A stretch of DNA of 64,000 nucleotides from Nageia nagi (lineage: Eukaryota; Pinophyta): assembly GCA_050084985.1 (NCBI GenBank), contig JBITNC010000001.1, positions 142,910,001 through 142,974,000 of the forward strand, read 5' to 3'. The first letter of the stretch is position 1; each line of letters opens with the position of its first letter. The notes under the pieces are model-generated. The model worked only from the letters and a program-made list of their open reading frames with translations. It did not search any database and was not told the origin of the DNA. The position numbers and the translations under genes were made by a program. This document shows positions 23,104 to 35,226 of this stretch, one piece after another.

Positions 23104-26100
23104 TTATGAAACAAACATCTAAAAATTTAATATCCATGTATAAATACACTACCACATATCACATTTCCAATTAACATTATATAAGCATCATCCAATGCTC
23201 AATCAATCCTATATAAAGCACTACGATCAAATTGAACATCAATTGTTACTGTTCATATTATACAATGCATTCATTGTTTTAAAGTTATCCATTGTGTATT
23301 CAAATAATTATATTTAGATGCATTGGTTGTTTTAAATTTATATATTTGTTGTTTTTAATTTATATATTAGTTGTTTTAAATTTTTAATATAAGTTTGTTG
23401 TAAACATTAATTTCTAACTTGTTATATTATCAACGGCCAAATAGTTTATAATCTATAATATTGATAATATAATAATTTTGAAAACTCTAAATTTTTTGAA
23501 AATGATATCTCTTAGTGTTTTTTGATATATAAGGAGTTATATCAAAGCTAGATACATTTTTATGGAAGGAAGGTCATATGTTAATGATAAATTGTTTATG
23601 TCTATGCCTAAAAAATGACTAACCCATACATAAGGGACAGATCTAACAAATGAAAAGTTATAGACATGAATTTTAAGGTTTAATCTAACAAAATAATACC
23701 GAGTAATTATTTCTTTCATATGAATTTGTTTATACAATAGATAGATGTTTACTTCATTACAAAACATTGAGATAAGGATTAACTCAACTTTTATTTGATT
23801 AATAATCATTTCATATGTGTATCACAAAGTAAGAAACTCCAAAATCCCTTTAATAGCAAATTACTATGGTTCAAGACTAATTACCAATCTACATGTGATT
23901 GCCACATACTTTAGCAGGACAAAAATTGTTTCAACCACTTGAGATCAACAAGAAAATTTGATTCCGTTAACGCTATGTATAGATCATTACTATAGTTCAA
24001 ATATAATAACAGTAGTAAATCTTTTCAAAAGCAAAATCACTTGCAAACGCATCAGATATCACAATTATATGTTTTCCAGGTAATAATGAACTTAGTCCTG
24101 CTCTCACAATGATATACTCATCTCAATAGTACATTAAACACCGTTGATATGTAAATAGAACAACTTCAAGATGGAATTCGATGTGACAGAGAGTAATAAT
24201 TTGTAAAAAATAAGCCTACAATGGGTTAAAACCTCACTCTCAAATGGTACTACGAAAGCTTAGAGCATTGTTTGGCTGGTTTAAAGGCCTTCAACTTTGT
24301 CACAATTAATTTTTTATAAAAAAGCCTACTACTTCGATACTATCTCTACCTACTCATACAAGCAAACTCCACTCATATTCTCAAAAGTCTCTTCATGGAC
24401 AAAAGTTATTGCTATTTGTACATACAAAGCTAAGTTAAAATAGAATCAGGTTTCCTGTCTAGGCATCTTTGTAATACTCTTCATACTCGATACCATCCTT
24501 GCTTCTCCTACACTAAAGATCAGCAAAAATAATTACCTATGAAGCCAGAATGAACATCCTACATATTGTGATGTATTTTCATCTTTTTTTGCTCTTTGAA
24601 ATAGGTCGTTGTTCAGATGTGCTCCCTTGTCTTCTTTTAACTCCCATGTCTTTCATCTTAGGTTCCACTTGATAAGCTTCCAACCTTCAGGTAGCACATA
24701 AAAGGATTAAAATCTAGGCTACAAGTGATTGTGCACCTTAGTTGAGTCATCACACAATGGTGTTTAATGTACTCCTAAACATATGGCTCTAATATATCAA
24801 TAACCCCGTCATAGATTAGATGTTATATGACAAAGTTATATCTAGAAAATACATGCCACTCATTTGTCAACTCATTTCCTGCGACCCCTTGGACAATAAA
24901 TTTTTTTCATAAGAACAGATGAATCTTGAAATGGACCACTCTATTCCCCCTCTATAAACAATGCAGTTTCGGTTTCTTAGTTACCAATGGAACCTCACTC
25001 GATGAACATAACCTTTTCATTTAATTCTGAACTGGTTCAGACAACCAAAAGTACTCACTGGATGAACATAACCTTTCCATTGAAGTCTGAAGTCGTTCAG
25101 ACAACCAATGTTGCTTGCTGAATGAAAAGCCCCATCATTCCTAGCTATTCAGAATGGAAGCTGGGATGGGGAATATGTATAGGTCCTAGCTCCCCCACTA
25201 TTGAACAGTCGAGTTACATGAGAGAGTACATCGCCACTGTCTTTTACCTGATGAACATCGCCACTCCATTCTTTGCGAGGAACATGAGAAAGTACATTCG
25301 GTCAGTTCTTGTCTTCTCTCCAAGTCCTTTTCTTTCAATTGTCATGAGATCTCCACCTCGTGTTCAACAGCTTCATGGTAGAAAGCATTTGTCAAGCGGC
25401 ATGAAAATTCGGAACATGAGCAATGGTTATGAAGCCAAGGAGACAAAGTAAGGGATAGTTGGGTGGGTCAAAGACGGTGAGTTTATGCAAGGTTACAGAC
25501 TAAAATAAGCCCACCATGTATGAAGGAACAGAGAATTGTTGCCACATGGTTGCACTCAATAGGTCAAGGAGATTAGTTAAAAAAAAAAAAAACAACATTC
25601 ACATTTTTGTTATGTAAACTTTTCTCAACTCATCTCATCTCATATTGAGAAGGAACTATTTGAAATCCATAATCAAATGTTTTCAACGGCAAAAATACAT
25701 GGTGAAAACTTGTTGGTATGATGGTCTTCTCACGCTATTTTGTGACTTCCCAATATATATGTATTTTTAAGTATTCTGATTTTTTCCATCAATAATTTGT
25801 GTTTGTTTCTTCAAATAATTTATCGCTACTGTCATAACATTGCATTTCCCTACTAGACTGAATTTCAGTGAAAAGACCCTCAACACTGTTCATGAGCATG
25901 AATCGGACCCTGGGTTTTTACAATAAATCCTTAACTGTTAGATTATAACTTAAATTTCTTGTTTTAATAGCCAAGGATGATGTCACTTAATGCCTGACAA
26001 CCTCTAGCACAAAGTAGCAAGATTTCCTTGTTCAAATCTCCCTACCTTTTGCAATTCCAACTTAATTGGAAATTAAAGGTATCTTGGTTTACATTCTCAT

Positions 26101-28542
26101 TTTGAACAAATATTACTTCAAGTAGTGTTCCCTATTTGTTGTTAATATAATCACATGATCGTAAAATATCTCATCTTTGAACTCAAATGTGAATTGAAAG
26201 ACTAAGATGACCTTTAAGATAATATAGGCTTACCTGGTAGGTGCTTTCTGAAACACCACAACTTATAGGAAATTATGCATAGAACTAACAAAGTATTAGG
26301 GTAACAATAACTGATATAGATTTTAATGGATACCAGTTGAAACAGATAAACCACAGTGAAGTCTGCTCAGGTAACACTTTCTTAGTCCACATTCAGTTGA
26401 AACATTGGTCACTACAGTAAAATGGCCTAATTGGTTGGACATGTTATCTGTTGACACAGAAGCCTTCCGTATTGGATTAAACAATTCTAAATATTAAAAT
26501 CATGAAAAATGAGTTGGATAATACCAGTGCACAGTTACAATCTTTAGAAGATGAGGCAAACAATTATTCTCCAAACACAAGCGAAATGAAGTTGAATTAT
26601 ATAATTAGGTAAGGAAAAGAATACACTGAAGCTAGACTACTTGTAAACAGGTAAAACATTACCATATAATTTAAGTTATATAATGACACCCTAGTTTATT
26701 CAGAATCCATGCTGGAACCGATATTCTTGTATTGATGATTTTTATCATTTTTTATTTTACGACATTCTAGAACTTGTCCTTCCATTGTCTATGGCTTTCA
26801 CAACTATCTTTTGATTGATTGCTGTGCGTAAATAGAAACAATGAATCATTCTCTACATTATACTCTCAGAAGAAGTTATATTTATTGGTTATTCAATTCA
26901 ATTATTAGAATTGATGATATTCAATTCTTCATTACATTGAATTTGATTGTTATACACACTCCAAAGTTTGGAGATAAGGTCAAGATAAATACTAATAGCT
27001 TAACAGATTAACTAAAATGAAACTTTCAGATCTTGAATGAAAGGCTATTGTCACGCTGCTTATTTGACACATCAGTGTCTCAATATGTACAGAGCTCATC
27101 CAAAAAGGCCACCAAAAATATTACTCACTTGAAACAACATATGTTACATCTAATATGTACCTGCCACTGTCTTCAAGAACAGATCATCTAGTATTTTGGA
27201 ATGGACAAACATTTTAAATATCACACTGCGACAACATCTGGTTCATATTATCTCTTGCTTTTGGGATGACCTTTCATTGTTTAGAATAAAGAATTACCAA
27301 GTCAATCAGGTTCCAATCTTTGTCACAAACATTTATTGTCCATGGCCAACCTCTGTGCCAGGCTGCCAGTTATGTTCCATTGACCTATTTAATATCTTCG
27401 ATTTTTGAACTTCCTCGTGCAATTGTGTACCTAAAAATCAATTCCAAATTTAAACATGGGTTTAAATTAACAAAAATGGAATACATTTTAAGTCTCCGAT
27501 AAAAAATCAACTTTTGTTTCAGCTTTTTTAAAGGAAAACAGAGTACACAAGACCTAGTGCTTCTACCCAAGGTGTCACTAATTGAACACATTTCGGGCTC
27601 ACAGGTAAACTGATGTTTTACAGATAGGTAGGTAAGAAACCAAAATCTTCCCATTAGGATCTGTTCTCTTAAGACTATGCTTACAAATATAATAACTGAC
27701 ATTGGAATCCTGCCATTTGTTACAATATGCATAAATAGCTCTGTCAACCTTGACATTGCAGAGATCTTCATTATCAATGTTCCACAAACGGACATTCAAT
27801 TAATAATTCTTCTGAGAAGAACTGAGATTCAAGAACGACGCTGGATGCAGCTGAAAGATGACTGGTGGATGTTTGTAGATTTTATGACTGAACATGCAAA
27901 GTAACGTAGCGTAGCATAGTTTGAGATGACTAATGAAACCTGATGAAAATGATATGAAATGCCGCTGGGCAGGTGAATGTTGTCTCTATTTTTTTGTGAA
28001 GTGACATAACTCAGACTCTACAAAAGAATGGCCAACCAAAAATCAAGATTGACTCCAAACTTCGCAAACACTTTGTGTATCAAAAAGTATGAGACATATT
28101 CAAAACCAAACAAAAGAAGAAATCAAGCGCAGATGCTTCAGATATCTATCATTTAGACATAAAATAGAAGAATATCATGCTTAAAGAAACAGTAAACAAC
28201 TAACCACTTTTGAAATTTTCTGTCCTCGAAAGGGGAAACTATTTCCCCAATGATGAATAATACATAAATGAGAAGAACATTACTGGCTGGATGATTAAAG
28301 TGATCTCAAGGCCAAAAATGACACTCAAGATCACATGAATGGCAGATGATGAAAGCAAAGTGGAAATAACTTCCGGATTGGTGTTAAATAGCAAGTTTCT
28401 GTGACTCGATGTAAAGTAGGGCTTAGTCAACATTATTCTGATAACGGTAGTGAGGTTCTTACAACCATGATGAGTCCAGTAATAGTACAGGAAGAAACCA
28501 GATTTGTACAAAAGCAAAAGCAATTAGCAAAATCCTTTTACC
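23104..28542. other. Low-repeat intergenic stretch downstream of the receptor kinase
   Basis: I see no convincing gene, RNA gene or mobile element here. Base composition is more mixed than in the flanking retroelements, and the sequence lacks repeated copies elsewhere in the window. Short open frames (for example 25122-25451 on the plus strand and 27795-27385 on the minus strand) show no domain, no start context and no codon pattern that sets them apart. The kinase 3' untranslated region must lie in the right-most few hundred bases. A 60-bp tandem duplication and a run of 14 A (about 25579-25592) are the only notable structures. Confidence 0.6.
24993..25112 (+). repeat. Two-copy 60-bp tandem duplication
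   Basis: The word gatgaacataacctttcat-like recurs exactly 60 bases apart (25001 and 25061). The neighbouring words tctgaa and gttcagacaaccaa are also spaced by 60, with a few substitutions. A weaker third partial unit (ctgaatgaaaag) follows at about 25118. Confidence 0.75.
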
Positions 28543-29823
28543 TCAAGATGTATCTTTGGGAACAAGATTTGCAAGCAATTTAACAACGTCAGAAATCAAA
28601 GGCCTCTGTTGGGAATCAAGATCTGTGCAGAGGCATGCAATCCTGAGGAACTCCTTTACTTCCTCCTCCGAATGTTGCGAAGCAGCCAATGAACTTCTCA
28701 GTGAAAGGTCCAACAAATCCATGTGCCTGCCTTCTTTAACCAGCCCATGCACCCAAGTCCAAAGAGTCTTCCTGTTTGGATCCAGTACATGAAGATTAGG
28801 CCTCCTGCCTGTCACAATCTCCATCATCAACATCCCAAAACTATAAACATCAGCCTGTTTGGTAGCAATACAACAACTCGCATATTCAGGAGGCATATAC
28901 CCCAATGTTCCAGCCGCTTGTGTCGATATATGGCTCCTATGAGAATTTATATGCCTAGCGAGTCCAAAATCAGTAATCTTTGCCTCAAAATTGTTGTCCA
29001 ATAAAATATTACTCCCCTTGATATCCCTATGAATAATATGGGGAGAACAATCATGGTGCAAATATGAAAGCCCAGCAGCCACTCCTCTGATAATCCTAAG
29101 CCTTTTCCCCCAATCCAACATAGTTCTTGAATCATGCCTCACATGCAACCATTCATCTAGGCTTCCATTCTCCACAAAGCTGTAAATCAACAACCTATCT
29201 TGTCCTGATACGCAATACCCTAAAATTTCGACCAAATTATTGTGGCGGATCCTCCCTAATGTATCCATTTCAGCCTGAAACTCCCTGATCCCCTGGCATG
29301 CATCCATGCTCAGTTTTTTCACAGCCACCACAGTCCCTGTGGGCAAAAAAGCCTTGTAAACCAATCCAAAACCCCCATCCCCAATAACCCTGTTCCTGTC
29401 AAAGTCATTGGTGGCAGTTGCTAAGTCACTCATTCTCATGCTAGGAAGTTCAGGGTCATAAGTCATACTCTCTTCACAATTGATCCCGACTGGAACCACT
29501 ATCCTCTGCTCCGGGTTTCTCACACCCCGCCTCTTATTCCTCATATGATTGTAAATCTTTTTGGGAAACAGCAGGAGAAAAATTAAAGCACCCACAACAA
29601 AAAAACCTCCAATACCTGCGGCCCCTGTGAGCAGAATGGTTTCAGTCTTGTTCATTCCCTTTTCTGGTGGGTTCTTGTGTTGATTTGGTGGTTCAACTTG
29701 ATTTGCTGCCTTATAATTCTCTCGGGATGATTGGAGTAAGAAATCATGACCACCCACTACACATTCGACATCAATCAATATGACCAAACACATAAATATT
29801 ATCTTCACTGCACTCTCCATCAT
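28543..29823 (-). CDS. Receptor-like protein kinase with short ectodomain (LRR-X/PSKR-PSY1R-like kinase)
   Basis: This intact single-exon frame encodes 426 residues. Residues 1-24 form a signal peptide. Residues 25-61 are a short polar outer segment with one N-glycosylation sequon (N58-K-T). Residues 62-86 are a membrane span, followed by a basic stop-transfer stretch. The kinase spans about 142-420: glycine loop GDGGFG 148-153, Lys169, helix-C Glu185, HRD 265-267 (an RD kinase) with Lys269 and Asn272, DFG 285-287, PPE in place of APE at 311-313. All catalytic residues are present, so it should phosphorylate Ser/Thr inside the plasma membrane. The kinase resembles those of PSKR, PSY1R, BRI1 and EMS1-type LRR receptors, yet no leucine-rich repeats precede it; the 700 bases upstream encode none. 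Start choice: Met1-Met2 lies just before the signal peptide and an in-frame stop occurs 45-50 bases upstream. It could be a truncated receptor that kept a functional leader, or a co-receptor-like protein. Confidence 0.92.
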   Translation of the reverse strand: MMESAVKIIFMCLVILIDVECVVGGHDFLLQSSRENYKAANQVEPPNQHKNPPEKGMNKTETILLTGAAGIGGFFVVGALIFLLLFPKKIYNHMRNKRRGVRNPEQRIVVPVGINCEESMTYDPELPSMRMSDLATATNDFDRNRVIGDGGFGLVYKAFLPTGTVVAVKKLSMDACQGIREFQAEMDTLGRIRHNNLVEILGYCVSGQDRLLIYSFVENGSLDEWLHVRHDSRTMLDWGKRLRIIRGVAAGLSYLHHDCSPHIIHRDIKGSNILLDNNFEAKITDFGLARHINSHRSHISTQAAGTLGYMPPEYASCCIATKQADVYSFGMLMMEIVTGRRPNLHVLDPNRKTLWTWVHGLVKEGRHMDLLDLSLRSSLAASQHSEEEVKEFLRIACLCTDLDSQQRPLISDVVKLLANLVPKDTS

Positions 29824-30544
29824 GGTTTCGAACTTACAATGCTTATAAGCTGATCTACAAAACCATATTACAAAATATTATGAAAAAGGAGCTCTTTACA
29901 TGCATACCAAGATAGATTCAGAAGCCCAAAACTTGCAATTTGATGAATGTTAATTCGTCCACTACTGGTATCGTCCCACCTCTGCAACAAGGTTTGACGA
30001 AACGGGTTTTCCCTCGTTTGGCAGGTGACGTGAACTTTGACCAAGCTGGTGCTATTACTCTTCTTCCAGGATGATTCTTCATGGTTGTTGAGTCAAATAT
30101 TAAGCGTGTAAGCTTCTCAGCAGTCAATTTCGAGGAAGATATGAGTTTGAAATAGTCTCATTGCCCCTACCAGAAGTTTTTGTAGTGTACTAACTTTAAC
30201 CTTTCCTTGTTGCCAATCATTCAAACTTTTCAAGAGGGTGTACCATTGCACACGGAAGGAGAGCTTCGTGGAGGGTGCTATCCACACGATAACTGTCATG
30301 TGGCGGCTCCTCCTAAAGACTTCCAAAGCCAACACTGAAAACCATTGGTCAGTATAATAGTCTATATATTTAAAAATTTACTTTATCATATAGTGATCTT
30401 CAAAATTAGTTATGAATCTTGTTTTTCTTATTATTTGATTTAAATTATAGCATAGTTTGAGTTAAATGATCTCATAATTTTGTTTAAGGTTTGTCATTGT
30501 AATTTTTTTAGTTTGTCGTTTACTTTTTCGGATTTATACTTTGA
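29824..30544. other. 5' flank of the receptor kinase
   Basis: No leucine-rich-repeat exon, no other gene and no clear TATA box is evident. Minus-strand open pieces at 30127-29918 and 30335-30117 are short and featureless. A pyrimidine-rich stretch ending TTTTGTAG on the minus strand 25-30 bases upstream of the start could act as a splice acceptor if an upstream non-coding exon exists. Confidence 0.5.
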
Positions 30545-30745
30545 AATTAGATTTTGTATGTGTGTGAGATTCTTTTTCGTCAAAGTCATCTCGGAGTTGC
30601 ACTTAGCCACATCCATATAGTTGGAACCATTGATTAGATTTAGCATATCAACATCATGTGAAGGGAGAGAGTTTCGAACATGGGACCTCCTTTTTTCTGA
30701 TTGAGAGGTTTAAACACCCACTTGGCTCTCCAATTCCACTCACAT
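30545..30745 (-). mobile_element. tRNA-derived SINE
   Basis: The minus strand reads GAGAGCCAAGTGGGTG (an A-box-like TRGCNNAGTGG, about 30717-30731). About 45 bases later comes CCCATGTTCGAAACTC (a B box, GTTCGANNC, at about 30670-30682), the spacing of a tRNA internal RNA polymerase III promoter. The body then runs through ACATGATGTTGATATG and AACTATATGGATGTGG to a tail near TCACACACATAC. SINEs of this tRNA-headed form are common in plants. The ends are approximate and no target duplication was pinned down. Confidence 0.65.
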
Positions 30746-32385
30746 GATTTGATTATCATTGTAATTTTGATCCTAATAGATGATCTCATATCAACTCATG
30801 CATAAATTTTAGAGGTTTAATTTACATTTTAATGTCAACCTTCATTTTTATTTCATCTAAACCTTTTCTATCAATTTTAAAAGTAAGTCATTTGGATTTA
30901 GTAAATCACCTTCTAATTTTTTCTTTCCAACCTTTTAAATGAGATTTTGTTGCACTCACAATTTTAATACAAAAATTTTAAAATTTATCATATATTATAA
31001 GTTCTATTTCTAACATATGATTGAAAATCTTAGTTTTAAAAACTTTAAGATATCTTTGAATGCTAACTAGAAGAAATGAGAGGTTTGAATAAAACCCTTA
31101 TACACCTTGAACATCTTACACAACATCTAAATATATTTCAAGAGTTTATTTTCAACAATAGTCAAAATATTATTTTATTATTTAAGGATATGAGATTGGT
31201 TAGTGAACATACGTATGCTTCATCACCACCGCTTCCCCTCTCAAAAAGCCCACCTTCACCATCATAGAAGTGTATATAATAGAAATCAGTTTGTACAAAG
31301 TGAGAAAAAGTGGTTTTAAGGATTTTGTCACAAAGTGGGTCATGCTATATTTCATTCGAAAGAGCACAAAGAGATTTTTCTAACAATGTATCATGATTTG
31401 ACACAAATGGATGTGAGGAAGTATGCATATTCCTTAGCAAATGAAAGGTTGGTTACTAGGATTTGGTGAAATGATTGAAGTCAATATGGTGATAGAAAAT
31501 ACAAGTGAGTTGTAGTGATTATAATATAAACTATAGGGTTCTATGTATAGTTGTGAAACTCTTGAAAAGCGATTTCTAATGATATTTGACTCATCAAATT
31601 TAGAGCAAAATAAATATGGTAATTCTTAATTTCTTAAGCAAAAGTGAAACTAAATACAAACTTTAACCAAGAATGCTTAGGTAAGTGTATGATGGGAAAT
31701 CATAGATTATGATGACGATTTATATATAAAGTATAACAAATTATATATTTTCGGAAAGGTCTTAGAACAAGATTTTCAATGATATAACACATACTTTAAA
31801 AGGATTTCTAGAATGAAAGTTATAGCCTCCAAAAACTAATTGGTCCTAATTAGAGTAGCATAGAATAATTATGAATTTCTCCAAAACTAATACATAAAAT
31901 TGAAAATAAATGAAAATCTACCAAGCTAAACATCCACAAAATAGATGAATGCACCTTCTATACTACTTCAAAACAAATATACAAACTTCTATAAGTAATA
32001 TATCAACATAAAAAATCCCATAATAAAAAATAACATAAATAGAATCATAGAAATATTATCTTGCTATTGCTCAATGCAAAATTATTTCAATACAATGAAA
32101 AACATCCTAATACATTCCTTCTTGTAGGAGGTTGAGTGTTTGGGACTATCTTTCAGATTGACAAAAGAATGATGTGCCCATGAAAGTGAAAGAAAATATG
32201 TGGACTTCCATACTTTACAATAGTAAGGAATAAGAGAGTATTAAACCCTCAACTACATACTTGCAAATGGAAATAAAGGCAAGTACTTAAGGTAGCTAAC
32301 TAGAGTAGCCATTGGAGGAGAAGAAAAGTTTGAATATTCAATTACCACATGCAAAAAATCAAATCATTAAAATATTAATTTATTT
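30746..32385. other. AT-rich sequence, possible copia 3' LTR at the right end
   Basis: No gene is recognised. Because the copia RNase H relic at 32388-32815 reads leftwards and ends in a purine tract, the bases left of 32387 (minus-strand start TGAAATAAATTAATATT) should be its 3' LTR or what remains of it. A plus-strand open frame at 31076-31267 ends in a Pro-Ser-rich tail but has no known domain. Confidence 0.4.
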
Positions 32386-32387
32386 CA

Positions 32388-32815
32388 TTCTCCCCCTTAA
32401 TGTTAATGGTTTGTATGTCAATTTAATTCCTTAGAGTTTGAAATCAGTCTTTCACCAATGCTTTTGTGAAGATATTTGTAAGTTGATCATCGAACTTGCA
32501 AAATTTGAATTTAGTGAATCCATTCTTCACTAAATATCTCATGACATGATGGAAAATATCAATATTCTTTCTCCTTCTATGAAATATTAAATTCTTCATT
32601 AACACAATGGTGCTAATGTTGTCATAATGGATCTTGATAAATTAGAGAACCTCCACTCCAAACTCTTGAAACAACCTTACCATCCAAATTAGTTGAGTGC
32701 AAGTAGATAATGCAACTAATATTCATCCTCAATAGTGGATAGAACAACTATATGTTGCTTCTTGTTTCTCCATAAAATTAGATATTCACTATAAAAGAAA
32801 TCATAACAAAATATG
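32388..32815 (-). pseudogene. Ty1/copia RNase H fragment with polypurine tract
   Basis: The minus strand reads LILWRNKKQHIVVLSTIEDE (about 32800-32740), then NIDIFHHVMRYLVKNGFTKF and FCKFDDQLTNIFTKALVKD (32590-32450). These are the closing RNase H motifs of plant copia polyproteins, whose usual forms are SKKQ-x-x-V-x-LS-x-x-EAEY, KHIDI and DQLADIFTKAL. A purine tract AAGGGGGAGAA (minus strand, about 32399-32389) follows, as expected before a 3' LTR. Upstream reverse transcriptase is absent, so this is a 3' remnant. Stops and frame changes are present. Confidence 0.75.
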
Positions 32816-33228
32816 ATTTTCCTTGTTAGCAGGAGAGAATTTCAAATGCTCAAGTAATGATAGGCGATTGACGATCAAATATTATCCCCTCACCTAGGCA
32901 ACTTAGCAAATGGTTCTTGGTATGGCGATATGAGCTTAACTAATGCATTGAAATCCTAATTACAAGTCATTATGAAGCATCAATCATCAATCCAAAGAGC
33001 CTCTTGGATCATACTAAATATAAAGAATGGGTCAAGCTAAGAGAAAGCAAAAGAGAAGAAGAAAAAATAACCCACAAGATTGATAATCCCTAAGCATAGG
33101 GTTGTAAACTAGGATATATATTTTAACATCTCATATTCTCTAGATTAGGAGAAGTTGTATGAAGTGATTTATACTATTAATAAAAAGACCCCTTACTAAA
33201 ATTCAAGTTGTTATTCTCTTTGATTTGT

Positions 33229-33260
<32 letters not shown>

Positions 33261-35226
33261 CACACACACATATCATCAATACCTTTGCACAAAAAGACTA
33301 ATTTAATATCATTTGTAGATATGAACCCTCTAACCGGTCTAACATCGATATAGAAAATTGGTCAATAGTTTCATTGCCAAAACATATACAAATAGAGATA
33401 AAGGGGATTCTTATGGCATCGTGAAAGACAATCAAACAAAAATATTTTTTAATCCAACAAAGAAGTCTATTCAAGATTGGTTTTTCAAGAAAATCAACAA
33501 ATTTGTAAATTGGATTAGTCGAAGAATAGGGTATAGCCAAATGAAGGAAATTAATTTTATATTGGGAGACAGAAGCTACGAAATATTTTAGGTAAAATTC
33601 ATCAATTTATTTTACAATTAGATTACTAAACAATCAAAATTCATAACCTGATTTGATATCCCTAATATCTAATGGAATAAGGAGAAGATAACTCAGTTGA
33701 TCCTTTCCAAAGAACCTTGGCCTAATAAATTCAATGAGTGGGTGCAACATACTATTGATATGTACACCACCAAATTTGCATTATAGTACTAGGTATATTG
33801 GGAAGAAGGAAGAGAAAATTTTCTATAAGGACCTAAGAAGATCTTCATAGAAAATCTATCTTTGATATGTAAATGTTATTTAATTGAAAAGATGCAACTC
33901 CTGATGCTCTCTCCTACTTGTAGAAAGGAGGGGGAGCATGAGGGGGTGGAGAAGATTTAGAGGAGAATGAGGCTTAATTAAATGATGAATTAAGGAAACA
34001 AAAAAGCACTCCAAGGGTCATGACATAAAGACATGATGATTGGGACAAATAGATAAAAGAGAGGGGAGGTTAAGAGTTGCAGTAGGAATAATAGTAAGAA
34101 TTTTAAGTAGATGGAAAAGGATAAGGAGAAGAAAAGAGAGGAAGAAGAGAAAAAGAGAGAGATAAGAGAATGAAATGAAGAGATTTGCTATAGCCAAGGA
34201 AGTCAGTAATTTAGGATAAATATAGAGAAACATTTTGAGGATTTATTCATACCTTTTCAAAGCTAACCTGGGATTCAACTAAACATTCTAGAGAACCCAA
34301 TGGGGATTGAAGATTTAGAGGATAGTTAGTTCATAGAAATACCCCTAAATGAAAAAGACACAACTAAGGACTAGGATACAAGAAGAATGACAAAAGGTCA
34401 AGAATCATCAAGAGAAGATAAGAGAAGGAAAGGGATTAGTAGGAGTAGAAAGAAATAAAAAATCAGAAGACCACCTTGAGATCCCTTCTATCTATTCCTT
34501 GGAAAAGAATTATCTTGATAAAAAAAAGGAAGGATTTTTAGATTTAACCAAAATCACTACCTGAAACTTTACCAATGTGTTTAAGATAAATTGAATAATT
34601 GAATCGGGATAATAAATAGACTCAAGATCCCTCATAGGAATAAATGTAGAAGTAGGAATAAGAGATAGTAGTGAACCAAATAACCATCAACTTGCCCCGA
34701 ACCTCTTGAAAAAATAGAAAAATATATTTGTTGAACCATAGACATAATGAGTTATTTAGAGAACTGAATAAGGTGAATGACTCAAACTAATAGATACTTT
34801 AAGGAAACCAAAGGATAACTAGTTATTAACTATATAACCTAGAATATAGATATTGAATACCCTTGGAGATATGACACTAACAACACAACAAAAGTATCCT
34901 TTTGAAAGATCATTCAATTTTGGATCCTCCCCACCTTTCGTGTAGACTAATCACCTAAGAGCTTCATTGACAAAGAGGAGAAAAATGGAGCCCAATACTT
35001 CAGCTAGTATAGAAAGAGAAGTTAAGGAACCAAAGTTTAAAGATATTTTCAAAGTTATAGGTGAACATTACTTTGATATAAAAGTAGGATGAGATAGAAC
35101 ATAAACCAAAAATAGACATCAATGACAAAGAGACCAATCCAACAACAACCAAAACCAAAATAAACAAAACCCATAACAAAATAACATGGTAGCAAGAAAT
35201 AACTTTACATGTAATACCAAGTTACC
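32816..35226. other. Unassigned AT-rich sequence with one unexplained open frame
   Basis: A plus-strand frame at 33358-33591 (77 residues, Lys/Ile-rich, containing FKKINKFVNWISRRIGYSQM) continues in broken form to about 33900. It has a coding-like feel but matches no family I recognise. Around 34020-34480 the plus strand is strongly purine-rich (GAGAAAAGAGAG-like). I see no firm gene or element boundary. Confidence 0.4.
33228..33272. repeat. Compound (TA)n-(CA)n microsatellite
   Basis: About eleven TA units (33229-33250) are followed by about nine AC units (33252-33270), a common compound plant microsatellite. Confidence 0.9.

Noticed and set aside
25122-25451. 109-residue plus-strand open frame
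   Set aside because: No domain, no signal peptide, mixed composition and no neighbouring exon pattern. Likely a chance frame in unique DNA.
27385-27799. Overlapping minus-strand frames of 136 and 66 residues
   Set aside because: Two frames overlap in different phases, neither has a recognisable motif, and they have no relation to the kinase frame.
28239-28523. 94-residue minus-strand frame just after the kinase stop
   Set aside because: Lies where the kinase 3' untranslated region is expected, is hydrophobic by composition only, and has no family match.
29918-30335. Possible upstream exons of the kinase (69- and 72-residue frames)
   Set aside because: Contain no leucine-rich repeat pattern (LxxLxLxxN), and the kinase frame already begins with a good signal peptide.
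34020-34233. Leu/Ser-rich 71-residue minus-strand frame, membrane-protein-like
   Set aside because: Produced by a purine-rich low-complexity tract on the plus strand.
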